Below are positions 14,948-23,805 of a stretch of DNA of 64,000 nucleotides, piece by piece. The stretch is from Saccharothrix deserti (GTDB lineage: Bacteria; Actinomycetota; Actinomycetes; Mycobacteriales; Pseudonocardiaceae), in NCBI RefSeq assembly GCF_009769385.1, contig NZ_VKAB01000012.1, forward strand, positions 1-64,000, given 5' to 3'. The notes beneath the pieces are model-generated. The model searched no databases. It saw only the letters and a program-made list of their open reading frames with translations, and was not told the DNA's origin. Within the stretch, counting starts at the first letter, position 1, and every line of letters begins with the position of its first letter. Position numbers and translations under genes: made by a program.

Positions 14948-16315
14948 TTAGCGTTGGATGGACTTCAGTTCGGTGAACTCGTCCAGGCCGTGGCGGCCGA
15001 ACTCTCGGCCGGTGCCGGATTGGCGGTAGCCGCCGAAGGGGGCACTGGTGTTGAAGGCGGCGCCGTTGATGTCCACCTGGCCGGTCCGCAGGCGTTTGGC
15101 CACGGTGAGGGCGCGGGAGGCGTCGGCGGAGAAGACCGCGCCGCCCAGGCCGTAGATGGTGGAGTTCGCGATGCGGACGGCGTCGTTCTCGTCGGTGTAC
15201 GGCAGGACGGACAGGACTGGGCCGAAGATTTCCTCTTGGGCGATGGTCATGTCCGGGTGCACGTTGCCGAAGACGGTCGGGGCCACGTGGAAACCGCGGT
15301 CCGTGGGGCGCTCGGGGCCGCCGATGGCCAGCTTTGCGCCCTCGGCGATGCCGCGTTGGATGTAGGCGACCACGCGGTCACGTTGGGCTGCCGACACGGC
15401 GGGGCCGATGCGGGTGGTGGGCAGAGCGGGGTCGCCCGGCTCGTATTTTGACGCGGCGGCTGCGGCGATCTCCAGCGCCTCGTCGTGGCGGGAAGCGGGC
15501 ACCAGGAGCCTGGTCCACGCGCTGCACGCCTGGCCGTTGTTCATGAACGCGTTCGCCACACCGATCTTCACCGCCCGCGTCAGGTCGGCGTCGTCCAGCA
15601 CGACGTTCGCGGACTTGCCGCCCAGCTCCAACGCCACCCGCTTCACCGTCTCGGCGGCCAGCGCGGCGACCCGCCGACCGGCCCGCGTCGACCCGGTGAA
15701 CGACACCATGTCCACCATCGGGTGAACTGCCAGAGCCTCACCCACCACCGGACCCGTGCCGTGGACGACGGAGAACACCCCGTCGGGCGCACCGGCGTCA
15801 GCCAAGGCGGAACGAAGAACGGACGCCAACAGATCGGCCGTCATCGGCGCCAGCTCGCTCGGTTTGAGCACCACCACGTTGCCCGCCGCGAGAGCGGGCA
15901 CGACCTTGGCGACCATCTGCTGGAGCGGGAAGTTCCACGGGGTGATGGCGGCGACCACACCGATCGGCTCGCGCAGCACCAGCGAGTTCCCGATCTCCTC
16001 ACCGTCGAAGTACCCGCCCGCGAGCACGTCGGCCACGCCGCGCGAGATCCCGACCGGGTTCGGCACCTGGACCCGGGTCGCGAACGTGATGGGCGAACCC
16101 ATCTCGGCGGTCATGGTCGCGGCCAGCTCGTCGGTCCGCGCCGCGAGCGCGTCGGCGACCCGGCGGACCAGGGCCAGCCGGGTGTCCACAGGCGTCGCCG
16201 ACCACGCCGGGAACGCGGCAACGGCCCTGGTCACGGCCGCGTCGACGTCACCGGGCGTGCCGGCGCGGACCGTGCCGATGACCTCTTCGGTAGTCGGGTT
16301 GACGACCTCGATCAC
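14948..16315 (-). CDS. NAD(P)-dependent aldehyde dehydrogenase
   Basis: This encodes 455 residues of the ALDH superfamily, oxidising aldehydes to acids. Seen are TPWNFPLQQMVAKVVPALAAGN near 125-150, the catalytic Glu in LELGGKSANVV near 230, the nucleophile Cys in NNGQACSAWTR near 265, and the closing PFGGYRQSGTGREFGRHGLDEF. It is slightly shorter than the common 475-500 residues at the N-terminus but all catalytic parts are present. No neighbour fixes a substrate. Two identical 13-base inverted arms lie directly upstream and probably control it. Confidence 0.88.
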   Translation of the reverse strand: MIEVVNPTTEEVIGTVRAGTPGDVDAAVTRAVAAFPAWSATPVDTRLALVRRVADALAARTDELAATMTAEMGSPITFATRVQVPNPVGISRGVADVLAGGYFDGEEIGNSLVLREPIGVVAAITPWNFPLQQMVAKVVPALAAGNVVVLKPSELAPMTADLLASVLRSALADAGAPDGVFSVVHGTGPVVGEALAVHPMVDMVSFTGSTRAGRRVAALAAETVKRVALELGGKSANVVLDDADLTRAVKIGVANAFMNNGQACSAWTRLLVPASRHDEALEIAAAAASKYEPGDPALPTTRIGPAVSAAQRDRVVAYIQRGIAEGAKLAIGGPERPTDRGFHVAPTVFGNVHPDMTIAQEEIFGPVLSVLPYTDENDAVRIANSTIYGLGGAVFSADASRALTVAKRLRTGQVDINGAAFNTSAPFGGYRQSGTGREFGRHGLDEFTELKSIQR

Positions 16316-16332
16316 TGCGGACTCCCCGAGAA

Positions 16333-16377
16333 CGGTGTGACACTCAAAGACGAAACCTGCCCAAGAGTGTCACACCG
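16333..16377. promoter_or_regulatory. Inverted repeat upstream of aldehyde dehydrogenase
   Basis: Arms CGGTGTGACACTC (16333-16345) and GAGTGTCACACCG (16365-16377) are perfect complements with a 19-base spacer. Each arm itself contains a small palindrome (GTGT-n-ACAC). It lies between the ALDH start (16315) and the stop of the preceding gene (16384). It may act as an operator pair about three helical turns apart, as a terminator of the upstream gene, or both. Confidence 0.5.
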
Positions 16378-16383
16378 GCGGCG

Positions 16384-16998
16384 TCAGGAGAAGTCCAGAC
16401 CCCCCGTCCGGGTGCGCTTGAGCTCGAAGAAGTCCGGGTAGCTCGCCAACGCACGCGCACCGTCGAAGATCTTCACCGCGTCCTCGCCACGAGGGATCGA
16501 GGTGAGCACGGGACCGAAGAACGCCACGCCGTCGATGTGGATCGTGGGCGTGCCGACGTCCATGCCCACCGGGTCCATGCCGCGGTGGTGGCTGGCGCGC
16601 AGGTCGGCGTCGTGCTCGTCGGTGCGGGCGGCCTCGGCCAGTTCGAGGGGCAGGCCCAGCTCTTCCAAGGCCTCCTTGACGACCTCGTCGTAGTCCTTGT
16701 TGCCCCCGTTGTGGATCCGGGTGCCCATCGCGGTGTAGAGGTCGCGCAGGATGTCGTCGCCCTTGAGCTTGGCCGCCGCGATCGCGACGCGGACCGGACC
16801 CCAGCCCCGATCGAGCAGGTCGCGGTACTCGTCCGGGAGGTCCCGCCCCTCGTTGAGCACCGAGAGGCTCATGACGCGGAAGTTCAGGTCGAGCTCCCGT
16901 TCCTTCTCCACCTCGAGGATCCACCGGGACGAGATCCACGCGAACGGGCAGATCGGGTCGAAGTAGAAGTCGACCTTCGTGCGTCCCTCTGTCGACAT
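16384..16998 (-). CDS. DsbA-like thioredoxin-fold protein, Rv2466c type
   Basis: This encodes 204 residues. A thioredoxin-fold start [18 protein letters not shown] carries a C-P-F-A active site, where the second cysteine of the CPWC motif of Rv2466c is replaced by Ala. A helical insertion follows and the cis-Pro loop is [16 protein letters not shown] near 150. Rv2466c is a mycothiol-dependent nitroreductase; a one-cysteine site would need mycothiol to complete the cycle. ATG at 16998 has GGAGGGA upstream. It is divergent from pepN, as its counterpart is in M. tuberculosis (recalled). Confidence 0.8.
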   Translation of the reverse strand: MSTEGRTKVDFYFDPICPFAWISSRWILEVEKERELDLNFRVMSLSVLNEGRDLPDEYRDLLDRGWGPVRVAIAAAKLKGDDILRDLYTAMGTRIHNGGNKDYDEVVKEALEELGLPLELAEAARTDEHDADLRASHHRGMDPVGMDVGTPTIHIDGVAFFGPVLTSIPRGEDAVKIFDGARALASYPDFFELKRTRTGGLDFS

Positions 16999-17218
16999 GC
17001 GGTGTTCCCTCCGTGGCTGTTCGTGTGCGGTTTCGCCGGACTCGGCGCCCCATCGTGCACAACCAGCCGACCGCACGGAGTCTTCCCTCGGACGCCAGTC
17101 CACTTCCCGGCGTCCCACGTGATTGGATGCGACTGTCGTGTTCACCGACTCGACACCCAATTCCCATTCCGACGACGTCAGCGCCAAGGTCCCGTGGCGC
17201 CGGCAGACGAGGTGACCT

Positions 17219-19780
17219 GTGGCGGCACCCAACCTCACCCGCGACCAAGCGCAGCAGCGGGCTGCGCTGCTGGAAGTCGATTCCTACCGGATCGAGTTGG
17301 ACCTGACCGACGGTGGCGGCAAGCCCAGCTCGGACACGTTCCGCTCCACCACGACGGTTGCCTTCCGCAGCCTGACGCCCGGCGCGTCCTCGTGGGTCGA
17401 CATCGTGGCCGCCAATGTCCACCGCGCCGTGCTCAACGGACACGAGCTGGACGTCTCCGAGTACCGCGAGGAAGACGGCGTCCACCTGCCCGACCTGGCC
17501 GAGGTCAACGAGCTGACCATCGAGGCCGACTGCCGGTACATGAACACCGGCGAGGGCCTGCACCGGTTCGTCGACCCCGTCGACGGCGAGGTCTACCTGT
17601 ACTCGCAGTTCGAGACGGCCGACGCCAAGCGCATGTTCGCCTGCTTCGACCAGCCGGACCTCAAGGCCGTCTACGACCTGACGGTGACCGCGCCGCACCA
17701 CTGGAAGGTCGTCTCCAACTCGGCGATCGAGTCCACTGTGGACGGCGTCGGCGGCGCGGACAGGCACGTCTTCGCCACCACCAAGCCCATGTCGACCTAC
17801 CTGGTCGCGCTCGTCGCCGGCCCGTACGCGGAGTGGCGCGACGAGTTCACCGAGGGCGACACCACGATCCCGCTGGGCATCTACTGCCGCGCCTCGCTGG
17901 CCCCGCACATGGACTCCGAGCGGCTGTTCACCGAGACCAAGCAGGGTTTCGGCTTCTTCCACCGCGCGTTCGGGGTGAAGTACGCGTTCGGCAAGTACGA
18001 CCAGTGCTTCGTGCCCGAGTTCAACGCGGGCGCGATGGAGAACGCGGGCTGCGTCACGTTCCTGGAGGACTACGTCTTCCGCAGCCGCGTCACCCGCTAC
18101 ATGTACGAGCGCCGCGCCGAGACCGTGCTGCACGAGATGGCGCACATGTGGTTCGGCGACCTGGTAACCATGCGCTGGTGGGACGACCTGTGGCTGAACG
18201 AGTCGTTCGCCACCTGGGCGTCGGTGCTGGCGCAGGCCGAGGCGACCGAGTACCGGCAGGCGTGGACGACGTTCGCCAAGATCGAGAAGTCGTGGGCGTA
18301 CCGGCAGGACCAGCTGCCGTCCACGCACCCGGTGGCCTCGGACATCCCGGACCTCCAGGCGGTCGAGGTCAACTTCGACGGCATCACCTACGCCAAGGGC
18401 GCCAGCGTCCTCAAGCAGCTGGTGGCGTACGTCGGTCTGGAGAACTTCCTGGCCGGCCTGCGGGTGTACTTCGGCAAGCACGCCTGGGGCAACGCGACGC
18501 TGGCCGACCTGCTCGGCGCGCTGGAGGAGGCGTCCGGCCGCGACCTGTCGTGGTGGAGCGCGCAGTGGCTGGAGACCACCGGCCTGAACCTGCTGCGGCC
18601 CAAGTTCTCGGTCGACGCGGAGGGCCGGTTCACCGACTTCGCCGTGTTGCAGGGCGGGGCGCGGCCGGGTGCGGGCGAACTGCGGACGCACCGGTTGGCG
18701 ATCGGCGTGTACGACTCGGACGAGAACGGCAAGCTCGTGCGCACGCACCGGGTGGAGCTGGACGTGTCGGGCGAGCGCACCGACGTGCCGGAGCTGGTCG
18801 GGGTGTCGCGCGGCAAGCTCGTGCTGGTCAACGACGACGACCTCACCTACTGCACGATGCGGTTGGACGCCGATTCGCTGGCGTCGCTGATCGACCACAT
18901 CGCCGACATCGCCGAACCGCTGCCGCGCACGCTGTGCTGGTCGGCGGCGTGGGAGATGACGCGTGAGGCGGAGCTGAAGGCCCGCGACTTCGTGAACCTG
19001 GTGCTCGGCGGGCTGCACTCGGAGACCGAGGTCGGCGTGGTGCAGCGGCTGCTGCTGCAGGCGCAGACGGCGCTGTCGTCGTACGCGGACGCGGCGTGGC
19101 GCGACGAGGGCTGGCGGCGGTTCACCACGCGGACGCTGGAGCTGGCGCGTGCGGCCGAGCCCGGTTCGGACCACCAGTTGGCGTTCGTGAACGCGTTGGC
19201 CGGTTCGGTGCTGGACGAGGAGACGCTGGGGCTGCTGCGGGGTTGGTTGGACGGCACGGACGTGCTCGAAGGCCTGGACGTCGACACCGACCTGCGGTGG
19301 CGGCTGCTGCACGCACTGGTCGCGCACGGCGCCGCGTCGCTGGAGGAGATCAACGCCGAGGAGGAACGCGACCCGACCGCGACCGGCCGCCGCAAGGCCG
19401 AGTCGGCACGGGCGCTGCGGCCCACCTTCGAGGCCAAGACCGAGGCGTGGGACCGGGCGGTGAACGCCGACGAGCTGCCGAACGCGGTGACGGAGGCCAT
19501 TATCGCCGGCATCCAGCACCCCGGGCAGAAGGCGCTGTTGCAGCCGTTCGTGGAGCGGTACTTCGCCGACGTCGCCAACGTGTGGGACCGGCGGTCGAGC
19601 GAGCGGGCGCAGTCGGTCGTCATCGGCCTGTTCCCGTCGTGGTCGATCTCGAAGGAGACGGTGACGGCGGCGGACCAGTGGCTGGCCGAGGACCGGCCGC
19701 CGGCCCTGCGGCGGTTGGTGTCGGAGGGCCGTGCGGGCATCGTGCGTGCTCTGGCGGCCCAGGAGTTCGACCGGTCTTGA
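17219..19780 (+). CDS. pepN: Aminopeptidase N (M1 family)
   Basis: This encodes 853 residues. It is a zinc metallopeptidase that trims N-terminal residues from peptides in the cytoplasm. The exopeptidase motif GAMEN starts at residue 271 and the zinc motif HEMAH at residue 305, with the third ligand Glu in NESFATWAS about 20 residues later. The C-terminal third is the ERAP1-like helical domain of actinobacterial PepN. The start is a GTG at 17219; no good ribosome site precedes it, so translation may be leaderless. A strong terminator follows. Confidence 0.93.
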   Translation: MAAPNLTRDQAQQRAALLEVDSYRIELDLTDGGGKPSSDTFRSTTTVAFRSLTPGASSWVDIVAANVHRAVLNGHELDVSEYREEDGVHLPDLAEVNELTIEADCRYMNTGEGLHRFVDPVDGEVYLYSQFETADAKRMFACFDQPDLKAVYDLTVTAPHHWKVVSNSAIESTVDGVGGADRHVFATTKPMSTYLVALVAGPYAEWRDEFTEGDTTIPLGIYCRASLAPHMDSERLFTETKQGFGFFHRAFGVKYAFGKYDQCFVPEFNAGAMENAGCVTFLEDYVFRSRVTRYMYERRAETVLHEMAHMWFGDLVTMRWWDDLWLNESFATWASVLAQAEATEYRQAWTTFAKIEKSWAYRQDQLPSTHPVASDIPDLQAVEVNFDGITYAKGASVLKQLVAYVGLENFLAGLRVYFGKHAWGNATLADLLGALEEASGRDLSWWSAQWLETTGLNLLRPKFSVDAEGRFTDFAVLQGGARPGAGELRTHRLAIGVYDSDENGKLVRTHRVELDVSGERTDVPELVGVSRGKLVLVNDDDLTYCTMRLDADSLASLIDHIADIAEPLPRTLCWSAAWEMTREAELKARDFVNLVLGGLHSETEVGVVQRLLLQAQTALSSYADAAWRDEGWRRFTTRTLELARAAEPGSDHQLAFVNALAGSVLDEETLGLLRGWLDGTDVLEGLDVDTDLRWRLLHALVAHGAASLEEINAEEERDPTATGRRKAESARALRPTFEAKTEAWDRAVNADELPNAVTEAIIAGIQHPGQKALLQPFVERYFADVANVWDRRSSERAQSVVIGLFPSWSISKETVTAADQWLAEDRPPALRRLVSEGRAGIVRALAAQEFDRS

Positions 19781-19794
19781 GTTGCATGACGTGA

Positions 19795-19831
19795 ACGGGG
19801 TGGCGCTGCAAGCGTCGCCCCGTTTCGTTTT
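19795..19831 (+). terminator. Rho-independent terminator of pepN
   Basis: A 12-pair stem (arms starting ACGGGG and ending CCCCGT, with G-U pairs in the middle) closes a 5-base loop and is followed by TTTCGTTTT, 14 bases after the pepN stop. Confidence 0.8.
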
Positions 19832-19918
19832 CGACCTGTCGTGAGGCATTGAGCCGGCCAGGTGAACGGGTGGCGGTTCCGGGGGTGGGCGGTGGCGGGC
19901 GTGGCTAGCCTCCGCTGA

Positions 19919-20566
19919 ATGGCCGAGATGATCAACGCCATCGCGACCCTCTTGTGGCCGCTGGTGGTGCTGTTCCTGTTGTTCGGGTTCCGCTCTCAAC
20001 TGCGCGAGGTGATCAAGTCCGCCGCCAAGCGCGAGGTCACGTTGGAGATAGGCGGGCAGACCGTCTCCTTGGGCAAGCTCAGCGAGGTCCAGAGCGAGGC
20101 CATCGCCGACCTCCAGAAGCAGCTCGGCGAGTTGCGCGAACAACTGGGTGCGCCTGACGAAACGGTTGTCGTCACGACCGAACAGCAGGTCACGCCCTTC
20201 GCGGTCTTGTGGGTGGACGACCACCCGGAGAACAACGTGCTGGAGATCGCCCAACTGCGCGCCAGCGGCGTCCGGGTCGATCTCGCGCGCTCCACGCAGG
20301 AGGGGTTGACCCAGTTCGAACGCGGCCGGTACCGGGCGGTGGTCACGGACATGGGGCGGTACGAGAACGGGGCCGAGGTGCCCGACGCCGGATTGCAACT
20401 GGTCGACGCGGTGCGGGTGTTGGATCCCGCGGTGCCGGTCGCTGTCTATTCGGCCGGGCGCACGGCTCGGACGATGACCGATGACGCCACGTCGGCCGGC
20501 GCGAACCTCGTCACCGACTCGCCGTGGGAGCTGTCGGAGTTCTTCCGGAAGCTCGAACTGCGCTGA
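19919..20566 (+). CDS. Membrane-tethered, degenerate receiver-domain protein
   Basis: This encodes 215 residues. A transmembrane helix at 10-23 is followed by a charged helix and a probable coiled coil (LSEVQSEAIADLQKQLGELREQLG, 56-80). Residues 98-215 read as a CheY-like receiver: acidic pair in LWVDDHPENN, the phosphoacceptor-position Asp in VVTDMGRYENG, and a Ser in VAVYSAG. The conserved Lys is not seen (LVTDSPWEL instead), so phosphorylation is doubtful. There is no output domain or partner kinase nearby. A membrane-located protein-interaction module is the most that can be inferred. Confidence 0.65.
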   Translation: MAEMINAIATLLWPLVVLFLLFGFRSQLREVIKSAAKREVTLEIGGQTVSLGKLSEVQSEAIADLQKQLGELREQLGAPDETVVVTTEQQVTPFAVLWVDDHPENNVLEIAQLRASGVRVDLARSTQEGLTQFERGRYRAVVTDMGRYENGAEVPDAGLQLVDAVRVLDPAVPVAVYSAGRTARTMTDDATSAGANLVTDSPWELSEFFRKLELR

Positions 20567-20569
20567 CCG

Positions 20570-21418
20570 TCAGCGGCCGTCGCGGTCGTAGGCGTCGGCC
20601 CAGCGGGCGAACAGGTCGCGTGACTGGGCGGGTGTCAGGACCAGGCGTTCCAGGTGCCGCATCTTGGTCTGGTACGCGGTGACGGCGTTCGGGTCGTCGT
20701 GGAAGACGGTGGCGGTGTCGGTCTCGGTGTAGGCCAGCGGCTTGGTGGGTGCGGGGAAGGTCAGCAGGGTCGCCGGGTGGCGCAGGGCCGCGTGCGACGG
20801 CGCGCTCATCGGGATGACGCGAGGACTGACCCGCGACCAACCGCACATCAACGTCAGGCGCAGCAGTTGGTCGCGCATGACCTTCGGGTCGCCGACGACC
20901 ATCCGCAACGCGGCCTCGTGGATGTAGAGCACGGTCTCCGGGCCGCCTGGCCTGCGCACCACGTCCTGGCGACCTATGCGGGCCTGGGTGACGGCACGGT
21001 CCCTGGTCAACGCGTAGGCGTAGTCCTCGGTCTGCGCCAGGCTCGGGATCGTCAGCGGCTCGTAGGTGGTGACGGTGCGCGCCACGTTCTCGTGCACGGA
21101 CAGCGCCGTGAGGGTGTCCGACGACGGGTCGTGCAGGCGCAGGAAGCTGCCGGTATCGGCTTCACTGGCGATGGCCAGGATGCGGTCGCGGGTGGGTTTG
21201 TCCGCGCCACAACGGCCGAGCAGCGTGCCGATTTCCCACGGGCTCGTGCCGCGACTGCCCGTTTCGAGCTTCGACAGTTTCCCCAACGACCAGCCCAGGG
21301 CCTCGGCGACGAAACCCGACGACATCCGGGCCCGGTGCCGGACCCGGCGCAATTCCTCCCCCAATTCCCGACTGCGGGCAGTGCTCAGCCGGGCAGGCGG
21401 CCTTTCTTCGGACTCCAT
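20570..21418 (-). CDS. XRE-type regulator with DUF5753 domain
   Basis: This encodes 282 residues. The HTH spans about 14-70 (LGEELRRVRHRARMSSGFVAEALGWSLGKLSKLETG) and the rest is DUF5753 (YEPLTIPSLAQTEDYAYALTRDR, then YIHEAALRMVVGDPKVMRDQL and VIPMSA). Actinomycete proteins of this type often pair with DUF397 proteins and influence development or antibiotic production. Start ATG at 21418. It diverges from a second DUF5753 regulator across a 211-base spacer, and converges on the receiver gene with only 3 bases between stops. Confidence 0.85.
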   Translation of the reverse strand: MESEERPPARLSTARSRELGEELRRVRHRARMSSGFVAEALGWSLGKLSKLETGSRGTSPWEIGTLLGRCGADKPTRDRILAIASEADTGSFLRLHDPSSDTLTALSVHENVARTVTTYEPLTIPSLAQTEDYAYALTRDRAVTQARIGRQDVVRRPGGPETVLYIHEAALRMVVGDPKVMRDQLLRLTLMCGWSRVSPRVIPMSAPSHAALRHPATLLTFPAPTKPLAYTETDTATVFHDDPNAVTAYQTKMRHLERLVLTPAQSRDLFARWADAYDRDGR

Positions 21419-21629
21419 GACTCCCCTGGTTCCCCTTTGTTGCGAAGACGCAACGGGTGGTGGGCGCTGCGCAGTTCTCGCGCGCTCCACCACCCGCTGC
21501 GCATGTCCGACCAGCGTGCGGACCGGTCGGTAGCTCTGGTGCGCAACAGCCTGTCCGGCGCGGAACAGTCGGTCAATACCCTTTTCGAGCGAGAGACTGG
21601 ACCACTGGTCCCGCCTTAAGCTTCATTCC

Positions 21630-22472
21630 ATGAAGCGCAATACCTCGAAATCCATCACCCTTGGCGCGCGCCTGCGCAACGTCCGAGAGGCCAAGAAACT
21701 CAGTCAACGTGCACTGGCGGAGAAGATTGGCGTCGCCCATTCGTTGCTTTCACGCAACGAAAGCGGACTTCGAACGCCGACACGGGCTGAGGTAATCGTG
21801 ATCCTCGACGCCCTGGACGTCACCGGACGTGAACGCGAGGAAATCATCGAGCTGGCCGAGGACACCACTGGATCGCCCCTGGAAGTGATCGAACTGCCCG
21901 AACGACGCACGCAGATCGCCGCGCTGGTCGAGGTCGAGCAGATGGCCCGCGAGGTGGTGAGCTGGTCGCCACTGATCATCCCCGGCCTGCTCCAGGTCAG
22001 CTCCTACACCCGCACGATCATGGAGTCCGCCCGCATCCCCGACGAGGAGATCGCCACCCGCGTCGCGGTCCGGATGGGACGACGCGACATCCTCACGCGC
22101 CGCAAACCGGTCCGCTACACCGCTCTCATCGGCGAGAGCGTGTTGAGCCAGAAGCTCGGCGGCCCGGAGGTCATGGCCGAGCAGTTCGACCACCTCCTGA
22201 TGATGAGCGCGCACGAGAACGTGGATCTCCGGATCGTGCCCACCGCCACCGGCTGGCATCGGGGACTCGGCGGCTCCTTCCAGCTGATCAAGTGCGACGG
22301 CACCTCGTTCGTGCACCTGGAGAACCCGGTCAGCGCCGTGTTCGTGCAGGAGCCCGAGACGGTAGCCGGCTTCGAAGGGTGCGTGCCACAGTTGTTGGAG
22401 GTCGCGATGAGCCCGGAACAGTCCTTCGAGTTCATCGCACGGGAGGTGGACAGGACGACGGGAGTCGCATGA
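21630..22472 (+). CDS. XRE-type regulator with DUF5753 domain
   Basis: This encodes 280 residues. The HTH runs from about 10 to 65 (LGARLRNVREAKKLSQRALAEKIGVAHSLLSRNESG); DUF5753 follows (SWSPLIIPGLLQVSSYTRTIM; GESVLSQKLGGPEVMAEQFDHLL; VDLRIVPTATGWH). Its stop overlaps the start of the DUF397 gene as ATGA, the classic paired arrangement in which the small protein modulates the regulator. Compared with the divergent copy its HTH is only distantly similar, so they are not a recent duplication. A terminator closes the operon. Confidence 0.88.
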   Translation: MKRNTSKSITLGARLRNVREAKKLSQRALAEKIGVAHSLLSRNESGLRTPTRAEVIVILDALDVTGREREEIIELAEDTTGSPLEVIELPERRTQIAALVEVEQMAREVVSWSPLIIPGLLQVSSYTRTIMESARIPDEEIATRVAVRMGRRDILTRRKPVRYTALIGESVLSQKLGGPEVMAEQFDHLLMMSAHENVDLRIVPTATGWHRGLGGSFQLIKCDGTSFVHLENPVSAVFVQEPETVAGFEGCVPQLLEVAMSPEQSFEFIAREVDRTTGVA

Positions 22473-22630
22473 CTGTGCGGTGGAAGAAGTCCAGCAGGAG
22501 CGAAGGCGGCGACTGCGTCGAGGTGGCGAACCACCTGGGTGCGGTGCGGGACAGCAAGAACCCCGAGGTAGCGCTGGGTGTCAACCCGGCCCGGCTGAGG
22601 GCGTTCGTCCAGGCGCTCAAGACCTGGTGA
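22469..22630 (+). CDS. DUF397 small partner protein
   Basis: This encodes 53 residues matching DUF397: WKKSSRSEGGDCVEVANHLGAVRDSKNP, then a LRAFVQALK helix. Such proteins are encoded next to DUF5753 regulators in actinomycetes and are thought to work with them as a unit, in some cases behaving like a toxin-antitoxin or anti-regulator pair. The ATGA overlap with the regulator suggests fixed stoichiometry. The gene ends 5 bases before a strong terminator. Confidence 0.9.
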   Translation: MTVRWKKSSRSEGGDCVEVANHLGAVRDSKNPEVALGVNPARLRAFVQALKTW

Positions 22631-22635
22631 CAGCA

Positions 22636-22664
22636 AAGGCCCCGGCTTGATCCGCCGGGGCCTT
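22636..22664. terminator. Terminator after the DUF5753-DUF397 operon
   Basis: An 11-pair perfect stem (AAGGCCCCGGC with GCCGGGGCCTT) around a 7-base loop. The leading A and trailing T runs are short. It lies between convergent genes and may serve both directions. Confidence 0.75.
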
Positions 22665-22686
22665 CACTTCGTCGGGCTTCGGTGCG

Positions 22687-23169
22687 TCAGTGCCTGGGGG
22701 CTTGGCCCGCCTGGTCGGTCAGCATCCGCAGGCCGCTCACCAGGCCGCCGGCGAGGTCGCCTTCCTTGAAGGACGCGACCATGCTCATGACGGCGAGCTT
22801 CGCGCCGCGGTCGGCGAGCCGGCGGTGGGACTCCTCGCCCGTCACCACCTCGACCACGCGCTCACCGGGCGACACCGCGACCAGCACGTGGTGCGTCGGG
22901 CGCGAGGTGCTCGCGTGCAGCTCCTCGGCCTTCGCTCGGGCGTCGGGGCCGAGTTCGCCCAGGTACACGCTGAAGTCCAGCCCGGTGGTGCGGCTGGCCA
23001 GCGTCAGCGCCTCGTCCAGCCTCGCCAGCTGCGCCGGCGTGAACGGCAGGCTCGGCGCGTGCGGCTCGTACATCTTCGCGGCGGACACCCGACCGCTGTT
23101 GGTGACGACCGCACCGACCTCCAGGGTCGACGGGTCCACCTCAGCCCTCGTCAGCTCACCAGTTGCCAC
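22687..23169 (-). CDS. DUF5130 (TPM-like) protein
   Basis: This encodes about 160 residues. The domain runs LPFTPAQLARLDEALTLASRTTGLDFSVYLGELG through HVLVAVSPGERVVEVVTG and ends in a helical ASFKEGDLAGGLVSGLRML. DUF5130 resembles TPM_phosphatase-like folds that associate with membrane complexes. The GTG at 23169 overlaps the end of ctaJ by 14 bases, so the pair is co-translated. Pairing with CtaJ suggests an accessory role in assembly of the aa3 oxidase or the bcc-aa3 supercomplex (inference). Confidence 0.7.
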   Translation of the reverse strand: MATGELTRAEVDPSTLEVGAVVTNSGRVSAAKMYEPHAPSLPFTPAQLARLDEALTLASRTTGLDFSVYLGELGPDARAKAEELHASTSRPTHHVLVAVSPGERVVEVVTGEESHRRLADRGAKLAVMSMVASFKEGDLAGGLVSGLRMLTDQAGQAPRH

Positions 23170-23401
23170 GAGCACCTCCCTTGGCGGTACGGCCCTCGAC
23201 CGGGATCTCGGCGGGCTGGTGCACGCCGGTCGTCAGGCCGGCGGGGTTGGCACTCCACCAGACGGGGGCGTAGTTCCACTCCTGGCCGGGCCGGTACCGC
23301 TGAATGCGGGTGGCCTTCGGCCTCAGCGTCAGTAGCGTGATCACGCCGTAGATGGCCAGCGGGATCAGCGCGAAGACGAGCACGGTCTCCACGATGGTCA
23401 C
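23156..23401 (-). CDS. ctaJ: aa3-type cytochrome oxidase subunit CtaJ
   Basis: This encodes 81 residues. One N-terminal transmembrane helix (ETVLVFALIPLAIYGVITLLTL) leads to a conserved tail with ATRIQRYRPGQEWNYAPVWWSANP. This matches the small actinobacterial subunit CtaJ of the bcc-aa3 supercomplex as remembered from mycobacteria. The main cta genes are not in the window. A perfect palindrome GGTTACGGTAACC is centred 10 bases upstream of the start on this strand and could be the operator or part of the promoter. Confidence 0.7.
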   Translation of the reverse strand: MTIVETVLVFALIPLAIYGVITLLTLRPKATRIQRYRPGQEWNYAPVWWSANPAGLTTGVHQPAEIPVEGRTAKGGARGNW

Positions 23402-23805
23402 GGCGGTTACGGTAACCGATCGCCCTGGTCACGTCGGGGCGAGGGCACCCGTTTTCCGCACTGGTGTGGGTCGGGCGGGGCGCGCGGCGCCGTCCGACGA
23501 CCGTTCCGTCTGTGAACGCGGGTGCGGCGACAGGGCCGTGATCACGGCTTCCACCGTGTGATCTAGACGACGCTCGACCAGGAACGACGTCACCGAGGGT
23601 GTCCATCGGCGCCGGATGCACTAGATCCAGCTCTCGATCGTCGCAGTCCGTACACCCGGATGGCCTTCGCCCGGACGGAGGCGAATGGCGGCCGGTTTGG
23701 CGTCTTGTACTGAACCCACTCGGCTTCTAGCTTTTCACCTGTACGGGTCTTGCGCATCCGATTCCGGATACTAATTCCCGCCCGATGAGTCTCGGAGGAC
23801 ACGAC
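23402..23805. promoter_or_regulatory. Gene-free region between ctaJ and the repeat-protein gene
   Basis: It holds the palindrome GGTTACGGTAACC at 23405-23417 next to ctaJ, and CCGTGATCACGG at 23536-23547. A possible rightward promoter has TTGTAC (23705-23710) and TAGCTT (23728-23733) separated by 17 bases. The ribosome site GGAGG lies at about 23793-23797, 8 bases before the ATG of the repeat protein. No gene is seen. Confidence 0.4.

Noticed and set aside
16370-20398. Very long leftward open frame of over 1300 codons opposite pepN
   Set aside because: It is an antisense shadow produced by GC3 bias of the pepN, DsbA-like and receiver genes; it is His/Arg/Gln rich and crosses several real genes on both strands.
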